From: DASVXQ01 sp046727955 | GTDB taxonomy: Bacteria; Actinomycetota; CALGFH01 | Reading direction: 5' to 3' | Assembly (NCBI GenBank): GCA_046727955.1 | Contig: JBKPDO010000318.1 | Coordinates: forward strand, 1-20,173 | Length of the DNA: 20,173 bases | Part shown: in pieces, positions 7,321 to 14,106 of the stretch | Numbering within the stretch: the stretch's first letter is position 1 | How the letters are laid out: every line of letters begins with the position of its first letter | Notes under the pieces: generated by a model | Database searches by the model: none | The model's input: the letters and a program-made list of their open reading frames with translations, nothing else | Told to the model about the DNA's origin: nothing | Translations under genes and position numbers: made by a program

Positions 7321-7580
7321 GCGTCGCCGTGAGTGTCACTGTGACCCTCTACACTCGGGTCGGCTGCCACCTCTGCGAGGAGGCGGCGCAGGTGCTGCGG
7401 GCCGAGCGGGAGGCGATCCCGTTCACCCTGGAGACCGTCGACGTGGACCAGGACCCCGAGCTGGCGCGGCGATACGGGGTGCGCGTACCGGTGGTGGCGG
7501 TCGAGGGGGTCGAGTTGTTCGAGTACGAGGTGCCGCGGGACCTGCTCAGGGCGCATCTCCGCGGCCGTTGGAGCGTTTGA
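7317..7580 (+). CDS. Glutaredoxin-like (DUF836-type) thioredoxin-fold protein
   Basis: 87 aa, GTG start overlapping the previous stop. After the first beta strand (VTLYTRVGCHLCEEA) comes a CxxC active site, C17 and C20, typical of the small glutaredoxin-like family. The cis-Pro strand (YGVRVPVVAVEGVELFEYEV) follows, as expected for the thioredoxin fold. The family probably does thiol-disulfide exchange; partners are unknown. Such a gene stands just before rex/hemA in several actinobacteria (Rv0508 in M. tuberculosis, as I recall). Further in-frame GTGs near the start could trim a few residues; the overlap favours 7317. The rex promoter -35 begins inside its stop region. Confidence 0.85.
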   Translation: MSVAVSVTVTLYTRVGCHLCEEAAQVLRAEREAIPFTLETVDVDQDPELARRYGVRVPVVAVEGVELFEYEVPRDLLRAHLRGRWSV

Positions 7581-7605
7581 GAACCCTGTCACATGAGCCT
7601 AGACT
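7577..7605 (+). promoter_or_regulatory. Sigma70-type promoter for rex-hemA-hemC
   Basis: TTGAGA (7577-7582) and TAGACT (7600-7605) are separated by exactly 17 bp and differ little from TTGACA/TATAAT. Transcription would begin near 7612, giving a leader of about 57 nt before the rex GTG. The -35 overlaps the stop of the glutaredoxin-like gene. No complete Rex operator (TGTGA-N6-TCACA type) is seen here; only a half-site-like GTCACA at 7588-7593 lies within the spacer. Confidence 0.65.
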
Positions 7606-7668
7606 CGAACGCATCGGGGAAGGGCTCGGCCCGTGGCGAGGTTCGGAGCAGTGGGGGTTTGAGTCAAG

Positions 7669-8394
7669 GTGCGAGATCGCAGCATTCCCGAAGCCACCGT
7701 AGCGCGCTTGCCGGTGTACCTACGCTGCCTGATCGACATGGCCGAGCGGGGGACGCACACCGTGTCCTCGGAGCAGCTCGCCGAGGCTGCCGGGGTCAAC
7801 TCCGCCAAGGTGCGCAAGGATCTCTCCTACCTGGGCTCCTACGGCACGCGTGGCGTCGGCTACGATGTCGAGTACCTCATCTACCAGGTGCGCCGTGAGC
7901 TCGGGCTGGAGCAGGACTGGCCCGTGGCGATCGTCGGCATCGGCAACCTCGGGCACGCGCTGGCCAACTATAAGGGCTTCGCCGAGCGCGGCTTCCGCAT
8001 CGTCGCCCTGCTCGACGGTGACGCGGGCAAGGTCGGCGAGAAGGTCGGCGAGCTGACGGTCGAGCACATCGACGACCTCGACCGTGTCGTCAAGGACGAG
8101 CAGGTCGCGATCGGCGTCGTCGCCACCCCGGCGGCCGCGGCGCAGGAGGTCTGCGACCGGCTCGTCGCCGCCGGCGTCAACTCCATCCTGAACTTCGCTC
8201 CCGCTCACCTCCAGGTCCCGGAGGGAGTCTTCCTGCGCAAGGTCGACCTGTCCACCGAGCTGCAGATCCTCTCGTTCCACGAGCAGCGCCGGGCCGCGGT
8301 GAACCTCGTCCGGCGGACCGCCGCGGCGAGCGGTCGACCCCCCATCGCCGGCCAGCGATCGCGCTCGCCGGAGGGCTCGCAGGCAAGAGGCTGA
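7669..8394 (+). CDS. rex: Redox-sensing transcriptional repressor Rex
   Basis: 241 aa, GTG start; an earlier in-frame GTG is blocked by a stop. The N-terminal winged helix carries the Rex signature IPEATVARLPVYLRCL and AAGVNSAKVRKDLSYLG, followed by SYGTRGVGYDVEYL. The Rossmann domain begins at VAIVGIGNLGHAL (GxGxxG at residues 90-95) and ends with the C-terminal swap helix LQILSFHEQRR. Family knowledge: a dimeric repressor that releases DNA when NADH/NAD+ rises, controlling respiratory and often haem genes. It is followed by hemA after 4 bp, so it is probably co-transcribed with hemA and hemC and may regulate them. The ~30-residue tail after HEQRR (Arg/Ser/Pro-rich) is not part of the conserved fold. 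Confidence 0.95.
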   Translation: MRDRSIPEATVARLPVYLRCLIDMAERGTHTVSSEQLAEAAGVNSAKVRKDLSYLGSYGTRGVGYDVEYLIYQVRRELGLEQDWPVAIVGIGNLGHALANYKGFAERGFRIVALLDGDAGKVGEKVGELTVEHIDDLDRVVKDEQVAIGVVATPAAAAQEVCDRLVAAGVNSILNFAPAHLQVPEGVFLRKVDLSTELQILSFHEQRRAAVNLVRRTAAASGRPPIAGQRSRSPEGSQARG

Positions 8395-8398
8395 CGGT

Positions 8399-9682
8399 AT
8401 GCCGGTCATCGCCGTCGGCCTCACCTATCGCAACACTCCGCTGGAGCTGCTCGAGCGGCTCGCGATCGACGCCGAGCGCCGCCCCAAGGCGCTCGCCCTG
8501 CTGCTGGACCGCGAGCACGTCAAGGAGGGGGTGATCCTCTCCACCTGCAACCGGGTCGAGGTCTACGCGGCGATCGACCGCTTCCACGACGGCGGTCACG
8601 CCGTGCGCCGGTTCCTCACCGAGTTCCACGACGTCCACCCCGGCCAGCTCGCCGACTATCTGCAGGGCTACTTCGAGGCCCGGGCGGTGCAGCACCTGTT
8701 CGCGGTCACGTCCGGGATCGACTCGATGGTGGTGGGCGAGGCGCAGATCCTCGGCCAGGTCCGCGAGGCGTTCCAGGCGGCGCAGTCCGAGCGCACCGTG
8801 GGGCCGGTGCTCTCCGCGCTGTTCACCCAGGCGCTCAAGGTCGCCCGCCGCGCCCGCCGCGAGACCGCCATCGGCGAGGGGCTGGCCTCCACCCTCTCGG
8901 TGAGTCTCGAGGTGGCCAGGCGCCAGCTCGGCACCCTCGCCGGCCGTCGCGCGCTGATCGTCGGGGCGGGCAGGATGGCCAGGCTGGCAGGCCGCACGCT
9001 GCAAGAGGCCGAGGTCGCTGAGCTGGTGATCGCCAACCGCACCATGGCCCGCGGCGCGGCGCTGGCCGCCGAGCTGGGCGGCCGCTCGGTGCCGCTCGAG
9101 GCCATCGAGCGTGAGCTCGCCCGCGCCGACCTGCTAGTGGCCTGCACCGCGGCGGTCGTCCCGACGGTCAAGCTCGCGACCGTTCACCGCGGCCTCGCCA
9201 GGCGGGCGCCCGGCAAGCCGCTGGTCGTGCTCGACCTGGGCGTGCCCCGTGACGTAGAGACCGAGGTCCGCCAGCTCCCCGGGGTCGTGCTGGCCGACCT
9301 CGACGCGCTGCGCGCGCTGCTCGAGACCCAGGACGACGGGCAGGGCCGCGAGGTCGAGCGGGTGCGCGCGCTGATCGCCGAGGAGACCGCGGCCTTCATG
9401 AACGGCCAGCGCGAGGCGAAGCTCGTGCCCACCATCCGCGCGCTGCGCGCCCGCGCCGAGCACGTCCGCGAGCAGGAGCTGCGCAGGGCCGGCGCCCGCC
9501 TGGCCGGACTGAGCCCGCGGCAGCGGCAGGCGGTCGAGGCGGTGACGCGCGGTCTGGTCAACAAGCTGCTCCACGACCCCATCGTGCGCGGCAAGGCGCT
9601 GGCCGCTGGCGCGAACGGCGAGCTGTACGCGAATATCCTCCGGCAGCTCTACGCCCTGGACGAGGAGGACCCCGGATCGTGA
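8399..9682 (+). CDS. hemA: Glutamyl-tRNA reductase
   Basis: 427 aa, ATG with GAGG 8 bases upstream. It makes glutamate-1-semialdehyde from glutamyl-tRNA with NADPH, the first committed step of the C5 haem pathway. The catalytic Cys50 sits in ILSTCNRVEVYA. The substrate domain continues with HLFAVTSGIDSMVVGEAQILGQ. The NADPH domain begins at ALIVGAGRMARLAGR, and the C-terminal dimerisation helix ends VNKLLHDPIVRGK. Length and motifs are standard, so it is intact. It overlaps hemC by 4 bp (GTGA). The product is channelled to HemL, encoded at the far right of this window. Confidence 0.97.
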   Translation: MPVIAVGLTYRNTPLELLERLAIDAERRPKALALLLDREHVKEGVILSTCNRVEVYAAIDRFHDGGHAVRRFLTEFHDVHPGQLADYLQGYFEARAVQHLFAVTSGIDSMVVGEAQILGQVREAFQAAQSERTVGPVLSALFTQALKVARRARRETAIGEGLASTLSVSLEVARRQLGTLAGRRALIVGAGRMARLAGRTLQEAEVAELVIANRTMARGAALAAELGGRSVPLEAIERELARADLLVACTAAVVPTVKLATVHRGLARRAPGKPLVVLDLGVPRDVETEVRQLPGVVLADLDALRALLETQDDGQGREVERVRALIAEETAAFMNGQREAKLVPTIRALRARAEHVREQELRRAGARLAGLSPRQRQAVEAVTRGLVNKLLHDPIVRGKALAAGANGELYANILRQLYALDEEDPGS

Positions 9683-10647
9683 CGGACCCGCGGCCGCGGC
9701 CCTTCGAGGGACCCCCCCTACGGCTGGCGACGCGGCGGAGTGCCCTCTCGCTCGCCCAGACCGAGCTGGTGGCCAGCGCCCTGCGCGCCGCCTGGCCCGG
9801 GATCGAGGTCGAGCTGGTGCCGGTGGTCACCGAGGGAGACCGCCGACGCGACGTGGCCGCCGCCACGATCGGCGGCAAGGGCGTGTTCGCCGCCGCGGTG
9901 CAGGAGGCGGTGCTCGAGGGCCGCGCCGACCTGGCCGTCCACTCGGCCAAGGACCTGCCGGCGCTGCAGACGCCCGGGCTGGTGATGGCCGCCGTCCCGG
10001 AGCGCGCCGACCCGCGCGACGTGCTGGTCGGCCGGGAGCCGGTGCGCGCGCTCGACGACCTGGCCGCCGGCGCCACGGTCGGCACCGGCAGCCCGCGCAG
10101 GGTCGCCCTGCTGCGCTTCCTGCGACCCGACCTCGAGGTGGTGCCGATCCGCGGCAACGTCGACACCCGCCTGCGCAAGGTGCGCGCCGGCGAGCTGGAC
10201 GCGGTGGTGCTGGCCGCCGCGGGCCTGGTGCGGCTCGGGCTTGCCGACGAGCTGGTCGCCCCGCTGGACCCGGAGTCGTTCACACCGGCCCCCGGCCAGG
10301 GGTGCCTGGCCGTGGAGGCGCGCGGGGACGACACCCGCGTGCTCGGTCTGGTGAGCGCGATCACCCATCGCCCCTCGCGGGTGGCCCTGCGCGGCGAGCG
10401 AGCCTTCCTGGCCAGGCTGGGCGGCTCCTGCACCCTGCCGGCCGGCGCCCTGCTCAGCCGCCCGGCGGAAGGCCGCCTGGGGATGCACGGGTTCCTGGCC
10501 GGCGCCAACGGCAAGGGCCTGGTCCGAGAGCGCCTGGCCGGCCCGCCTGACGACCCCGAGGGACTGGGCGAGGCCCTGGCCACCCGCCTCCTCGACGCCT
10601 GCGGCCCCGAGGTCCGCGCCTTGGTCGAATCCGCCCGCCTCCCCTGA
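9679..10647 (+). CDS. hemC: Hydroxymethylbilane synthase (porphobilinogen deaminase)
   Basis: 322 aa, GTG start inside the hemA stop. It joins four porphobilinogens into hydroxymethylbilane. Motifs in order: LRLATRRSALSLAQTE; GGKGVFAAAVQEAV; the active-site HSAKDLP with Asp92; GTGSPRRVALL; IRGNVDTRLRKV; APGQGCLAVEAR; and GGSCTLPAGA with Cys251, the residue that carries the dipyrromethane cofactor. All key residues are present. In most actinobacteria hemD follows closely; here about 500 bp with an antisense HicAB module intervene. Confidence 0.97.
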   Translation: MTDPRPRPFEGPPLRLATRRSALSLAQTELVASALRAAWPGIEVELVPVVTEGDRRRDVAAATIGGKGVFAAAVQEAVLEGRADLAVHSAKDLPALQTPGLVMAAVPERADPRDVLVGREPVRALDDLAAGATVGTGSPRRVALLRFLRPDLEVVPIRGNVDTRLRKVRAGELDAVVLAAAGLVRLGLADELVAPLDPESFTPAPGQGCLAVEARGDDTRVLGLVSAITHRPSRVALRGERAFLARLGGSCTLPAGALLSRPAEGRLGMHGFLAGANGKGLVRERLAGPPDDPEGLGEALATRLLDACGPEVRALVESARLP

Positions 10648-10658
10648 CGCTCGGGACC

Positions 10659-10880
10659 CTATGCGGCCGGCACCTCGACGAGCGTGGCGGCGACGGCGGA
10701 CGGCGGTGGGATCGGGTCGCCATGGGCGCGCAGACTTTCGAGGTGCAGCACGATCGCCTCGCGGATGAGCTGCTCTACTTCCTCGATCGAGTTGCCCACA
10801 ACGCCGACACCAGGTAATTCAGGTGCATAGGCGCCAAAACCGGTTCGGCTACGCTCGATGATCACTGCGTAAGCGGTCAC
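10659..10880 (-). CDS. hicB: HicB-family antitoxin
   Basis: 73 aa, GTG start. Matches the short HicB fold: YAVIIERSRTGFGAYAPELPGVGVVGNSIEEVEQLIREAI. This is the RNase-H-like antitoxin domain with its GxGAYxPELPG signature. No C-terminal DNA-binding domain is present, so this short form may not autoregulate by itself. Family knowledge: HicB binds and blocks the mRNA interferase HicA. It lies directly after the hicA gene on the minus strand and converges with hemC with 11 bp between stops. Confidence 0.85.
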   Translation of the reverse strand: MTAYAVIIERSRTGFGAYAPELPGVGVVGNSIEEVEQLIREAIVLHLESLRAHGDPIPPPSAVAATLVEVPAA

Positions 10881-11071
10881 GTCAACGTCCCTTCAGGCCA
10901 GCTTGGCGAAGAATGTTGATGAGGTCCCTGGGGCACGTCCTCGCCAGGTTTCCCGGCAATCGTCACTGTACCCCGCTTGATAGGATGCCGGAACTGGCGA
11001 TGGCTCCCGGTCTGATGGTGTAGTTGCCAGCCATCGGCCTGCACCAGCTTGATGAGGTCGAGGAACTTCAT
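10877..11071 (-). pseudogene. hicA: HicA-family mRNA interferase toxin, frameshifted
   Basis: The ATG (AAGGA 9 bases upstream) opens a clear HicA: LIKLVQADGWQLHHQTGSHRQF with the catalytic His24, then GTVTIAGKPGEDVPQG. After that the frame runs into non-family sequence (PHQHSSPSW). The expected last helix, LINILRQAGLKGR followed by a stop at 10882-10884, is intact in another frame. The shift lies near 10924-10930 and equals a loss of two bases or a gain of one. In the corrected frame hicA would stop 1 bp before the hicB start, the normal layout. Either a real inactivating mutation or a sequence error; the toxin as written should misfold. Confidence 0.75.
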
Positions 11072-11147
11072 TGGGGTCGATCCTTGATCGGTAGCGGAGC
11101 CCGATGCTATGGCGGCTGGCCGAGGCCGGGAGCGGCTGGAGCGAAAC

Positions 11148-11156
11148 TGTGGATAA
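11148..11156 (-). promoter_or_regulatory. Single DnaA-box-like site (TTATCCACA)
   Basis: TTATCCACA on the minus strand is a perfect match to the E. coli DnaA-box consensus and overlaps the proposed GTG start of hemD. A lone box with no AT-rich stretch is not an origin. It may be chance or a regulatory site. Confidence 0.2.
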
Positions 11157-11946
11157 CCGTTCGGACGTCGGGGTGGAGCGGCCGCTGGCGGGAGTGACGG
11201 TGCTGGTGCCGCGGGCGCGGGAGCAGGCGGGGGTGTTCTCGCGGCTGCTGCGCGAGCGGGGGGCCGAGCCGCTGGAGGTGCCCACCATCGCCATCCGGCC
11301 GCTGGAGTCGACCGCCGACCTCGACCAGGCCGTCGGGCGGCTCACCGCCGGCGCCTACGACTGGGTCGTGCTGACCAGCGTCAATGGCGTGGCGTCGGTG
11401 CGCGCCAGGGCGGAGGCGCTCGGCCACGGCGCGGCCGCGCTCAGCCGCGCGCGCGTCGCGGCGATCGGCCCGGCGACCGAAGCGGCACTGCGCGCCTGGG
11501 GCGTCCGAGCAGACCTGGTGCCATCGTCCGCGACCAGCGCCGCGCTCGGCGAGGCCTTCCCGCCCGGGTCTGGCCGGGTGCTCCTCGCGCGGGCCGACAT
11601 CGCCACCCCCGAGCTCGGCCACGTCCTGCGGGCCAAGGGCTACCGCGCCGACGACGTGGCGGCCTACCGCACGGTCCCGCTGCGGCGCCTCGACGAGGAC
11701 GCCCGCCAGCGCCTGGACGGCGGCGAGGTGGACTGGGTCGCCTTCACGGCCTCTTCCACGGTGCAGGGGTTCGCCAGAGCCTACGGCGCGCCGCCGCCGC
11801 GGGTCCGGGTCGCCGCCATCGGCCCGGTCACCGCCGCGGCGGCGCGGAGCGCCGGGATGCGCGTCGACGCCACCGCCCGCGAGCACACCATCCCAGGCCT
11901 CGTCGCCGCCATCGAGCGGGCCGCCGCCACCCCCGCCGGCCGCTGA
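11149..11946 (+). CDS. hemD: Uroporphyrinogen-III synthase
   Basis: 265 aa from the GTG at 11149, chosen because GGAG precedes it by 7 bases. An upstream in-frame ATG at 11104 has a GGAG only 4 bases away and adds 15 unlikely residues. The two-lobed HemD fold shows LAGVTVLVPRAREQAGVFSRLL, then DWVVLTSVNGV, VAAIGPATEAALRAWGV, GRVLLARADIATPEL, DWVAFTASSTVQGF and VAAIGPVTAAAARSAG. It closes and inverts ring D of hydroxymethylbilane to uroporphyrinogen III. In several actinobacteria hemD is fused to a methyltransferase domain; here it is a single-domain enzyme. Its separation from hemC means it needs its own promoter or read-through past the antisense hicAB. Confidence 0.92.
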   Translation: MDNRSDVGVERPLAGVTVLVPRAREQAGVFSRLLRERGAEPLEVPTIAIRPLESTADLDQAVGRLTAGAYDWVVLTSVNGVASVRARAEALGHGAAALSRARVAAIGPATEAALRAWGVRADLVPSSATSAALGEAFPPGSGRVLLARADIATPELGHVLRAKGYRADDVAAYRTVPLRRLDEDARQRLDGGEVDWVAFTASSTVQGFARAYGAPPPRVRVAAIGPVTAAAARSAGMRVDATAREHTIPGLVAAIERAAATPAGR

Positions 11947-12023
11947 GGCCCGGGTCTTTCGATACCAGCGACCGCAGCTCCTCCGCCCGCGGCCCTCGGC
12001 TGGCGCGGCCGAAGACGCCGGCG

Positions 12024-12875
12024 TCAGAGCGCACCGGCGTCGCGGGCTGACCAGACCGACGGGTGGTAGGGGCGGAATCCCAGCTCCTGGCGGATGCGGG
12101 TGGTGTCGACGATGCCGTGCCACGGGTCCGCCTGGCCGGTGGGGCTGTCGGGGAACGGCGCGCCGTTGACGGCGTGCAGCTCGACGGCGGTGACCGGCGA
12201 CTCGTCGGCGGCGTTGTAGATGCGGCCGTCGATGCCCGGGGCGTGCAGCGCGCGGACGACGCTCTGGGTCGCGTCGGCGTGGTGGATCAGGTGCAGCCGC
12301 TGGTGCCCGGACCACTGCCCGGCCCACCGCAGCGACTCGGCCAGGTGCGGGTCGCCCTCGCCGTAGACGTAGGCGAAGCGGACGATCCGCACGCCCATGC
12401 CTCGGTCGCGGTGCAGCGCGAGCAGCGCACGCTCCGCCTCGGCCTTGCTGACGGGGTAGGCACCCCAGGCTGCCAGCGGCGCTGGCTGGTCGTCCTCGGT
12501 CGCCGGGCGGCCAAGGCCACCCGGGTAGACCAGGTTGGTGCTGGTGAAGACGAACCGGCCGACGCCGGCGTCGAGCGCCGCGCCGGCGAGCCGCAAGGTC
12601 GCCTCGAGGTTCGCCTGCCGGATCTGGTCGGCGTCGGTGATGCGCAGCGCGGCCGCAAGGTGCACGACCGCGTCCCGCCCGCGCAGCGCGGCGCGGTAGC
12701 CGTTGGGGTCGAGCAGGTCGGCGAGCACCGGCTCGGCGCCCGCGGCCTTGACGCGCTCGGCGGCGGCCTCGCTGCGGGCCACGGCGCGGACGTCGTGGCC
12801 CTGGGCGACCAGGCGCGGCAGCATCCGGCTGCCGACCCGGCCGGTCGCGCCGGTGAGGAACAGCTTCATAGACAT
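12024..12875 (-). CDS. NAD(P)-dependent SDR epimerase/dehydratase
   Basis: 283 aa. The start at 12875 is supported by AAGGAG 6 bases upstream. An extended SDR: LFLTGATGRVGSRML (nucleotide-binding Gly motif), DAVVHLAAAL, the active-site FTSTNLVYPGG, and the YxxxK pair Y140/K144 in AYPVSKAEAE. Then VRIVRFAYVYGEGD and GRIYNAADESPVT follow. All catalytic residues are present; the substrate is unknown. It stands divergent from an XRE-type regulator with a 128-bp shared control region, a common arrangement in which the regulator controls the SDR. It converges with hemD; the 77-bp gap between them holds only short GC palindromes. Confidence 0.9.
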   Translation of the reverse strand: MSMKLFLTGATGRVGSRMLPRLVAQGHDVRAVARSEAAAERVKAAGAEPVLADLLDPNGYRAALRGRDAVVHLAAALRITDADQIRQANLEATLRLAGAALDAGVGRFVFTSTNLVYPGGLGRPATEDDQPAPLAAWGAYPVSKAEAERALLALHRDRGMGVRIVRFAYVYGEGDPHLAESLRWAGQWSGHQRLHLIHHADATQSVVRALHAPGIDGRIYNAADESPVTAVELHAVNGAPFPDSPTGQADPWHGIVDTTRIRQELGFRPYHPSVWSARDAGAL

Positions 12876-12961
12876 GGGCGTCTCCTTCGTGGCAGCGCGG
12901 GTTCCCCTGCGCGTGGCTCCAGCGTGGGCGGTGCGGCCGCGGCCAGGAAGGGCACGCCGAT

Positions 12962-12982
12962 CCAGGGACCGCCGGTCCCTGG
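12962..12982. promoter_or_regulatory. Perfect palindrome, probable operator of the SDR/regulator pair
   Basis: CCAGGGACC (12962-12970) and GGTCCCTGG (12974-12982) form a perfect 9-bp inverted repeat with a 3-bp spacer. It lies in the divergent gap, 87 bp from the SDR start and 22 bp before the regulator ATG. It is the obvious binding site for the neighbouring HTH regulator. Confidence 0.6.
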
Positions 12983-13003
12983 CTGGCGCGTGGGGGCACG
13001 GGC

Positions 13004-13892
13004 ATGATGGGGGGCGTGGATCGTGCCGTGGATCGTGCCGTGGATCGTGCCGAGCTCGCCGCGTTTCTCCGGACCCGCCGGGAGCGGCTGGTGCCGGGCG
13101 ACGTCGGCCTGCCCACCGCGGCGCGGCGCCGCACGCCGGGGCTGCGCCGCGAGGAGGTCGCGCTGCTCGCCGGCGTCTCGGTCGACTATTACACCCCGGC
13201 TCGAGCAGGCACGCGGGCCGCGCCCGTCGCGGCAGGCGTTGGCGGCGCTGGCGCGTGCGCTGCGGCTGACCGGCGACGAGCGCGACCACCTGTTCCGTCT
13301 CGCCGGGGAGCCGGCCCCCGAGCCCCAGGGGCGCTCGGGGCACCTGCGGCCCGGCGTGCTCCACCTGCTCGACCGGCTGGCCGACAGCGCCGTCATGGTC
13401 GTGGACGACCTGGGTGACGTGCTCGCGTGGACGCCGCTGGCGCAGGCGCTGTTTACCGACTACAGCGCGCTGCCCGCCGGGCAGCGCAACCTGTACTGGA
13501 TCTTCTTTGCCGGCCCGGAGCAGCTGCAGCGGCTGCCCCCAGAGGATCGTGAGCGCGGGGCGCGGGCGCACGTCGCCGACCTGCGGGCCACGGCCGCGCG
13601 GCGGCGTGACGACCCGGCCGTGCGGCGGCTGGTCGGGCAGCTCCGGCAGGCCAGCCCCCTGTTCGAGCGGTTGTGGGCCGAGCACGACGTCGCGGTCCGG
13701 CGTGCCGACCGCAAGCGCATCCTGCACCCAATGGTCGGCCTGCTCGAGCTGGACTGCGAGGTGCTGTTCACGCCCGAGCACGACCAGCGCCTGATCCTGC
13801 ACACTGCCCCGCCGGGCACCGAGACCGCCGAGAAGCTGGAGTTGCTGCGTGTCGTCGGCTTGCAGCGGCTCGCACCCCAGACCACTCAATGA
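13004..13892 (+). pseudogene. XRE/MmyB-type HTH regulator, single-base frameshift
   Basis: The first part (from 13004) encodes a helix-turn-helix: ELAAFLRTRRERLVPGDVG, RRTPGLRREEVALLAGVSVDYYT. The family then continues RLEQARGPRPSRQALAALARAL, but that lies in the next frame. Reading ACC-CGG instead of the present ACCCCGG at 13194-13197 restores it, so there is one extra C in a run of four. After the shift an intact MmyB-like ligand-binding domain follows: VMVVDDLGDVLAWTPLAQAL, NLYWIFF and FERLWAEHDVAVRR. The corrected protein would be 295 aa, normal for the family. The N-terminus holds three VDRA repeats. Divergent from the SDR gene, which it probably regulates. A pseudogene or a sequencing error; the intact remainder favours error or very recent loss. 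Confidence 0.8.
13016..13051. repeat. 12-bp tandem repeat x3 at the regulator N-terminus
   Basis: GTGGATCGTGCC occurs three times head to tail without mismatch, encoding VDRA-VDRA-VDRA. Each unit begins with an in-frame GTG, so the number of repeats also sets the number of possible start codons. Confidence 0.9.
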
Positions 13893-13941
13893 CGGCCGAC
13901 ACCCACGGCTGGTATCGAGACCCCTGCACCCCCCCGACCCT

Positions 13942-14026
13942 GTACCCACCGGGGGGGCTACGCTCGGCTTTGCCTGGCTACCCGGTGCCCCGGCCCAGGC
14001 CTCTCTAGGAGCCCCCCGGACCCCCC
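13942..14026. repeat. Dispersed 85-bp palindromic repeat, copy 2
   Basis: Same structure as the copy at 4268-4352: arms CCGGGGGGGCT (13949-13959, one extra G) and AGCCCCCCGG (14010-14019), loop of 50 nt, and the shared GGACCCCCC tail. It lies in the 214-bp gap between the regulator and hemB, which holds nothing else recognised apart from the hemB ribosome site. Confidence 0.85.
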
Positions 14027-14106
14027 TGGACGACGCTGCGCCGTGGTCAGGGAAACGGGAGTACGGTAGGGCTCCAGACCTCGAGACGAAGCATCCAGGA
14101 GCCACG

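Noticed and set aside
11104..11148. ATG at 11104 as the hemD start
   Set aside because: Its GGAG is only 4 bases away and the added residues are not HemD-like; the GTG at 11149 has GGAG at 7 bases.
11148..11156. Replication origin at the DnaA box
   Set aside because: Only one box, no AT-rich unwinding region and no dnaA/dnaN nearby.
11107..13134. 675-codon open frame on the minus strand
   Set aside because: Low-complexity Arg/Ala/Pro product opposite hemD and out of frame with the SDR gene, which has a proper start and catalytic motifs.
13849..14106. Longer N-terminus for HemB from an upstream start
   Set aside because: It would translate through the palindromic repeat; AGGAG and normal family length point to the ATG at 14107.
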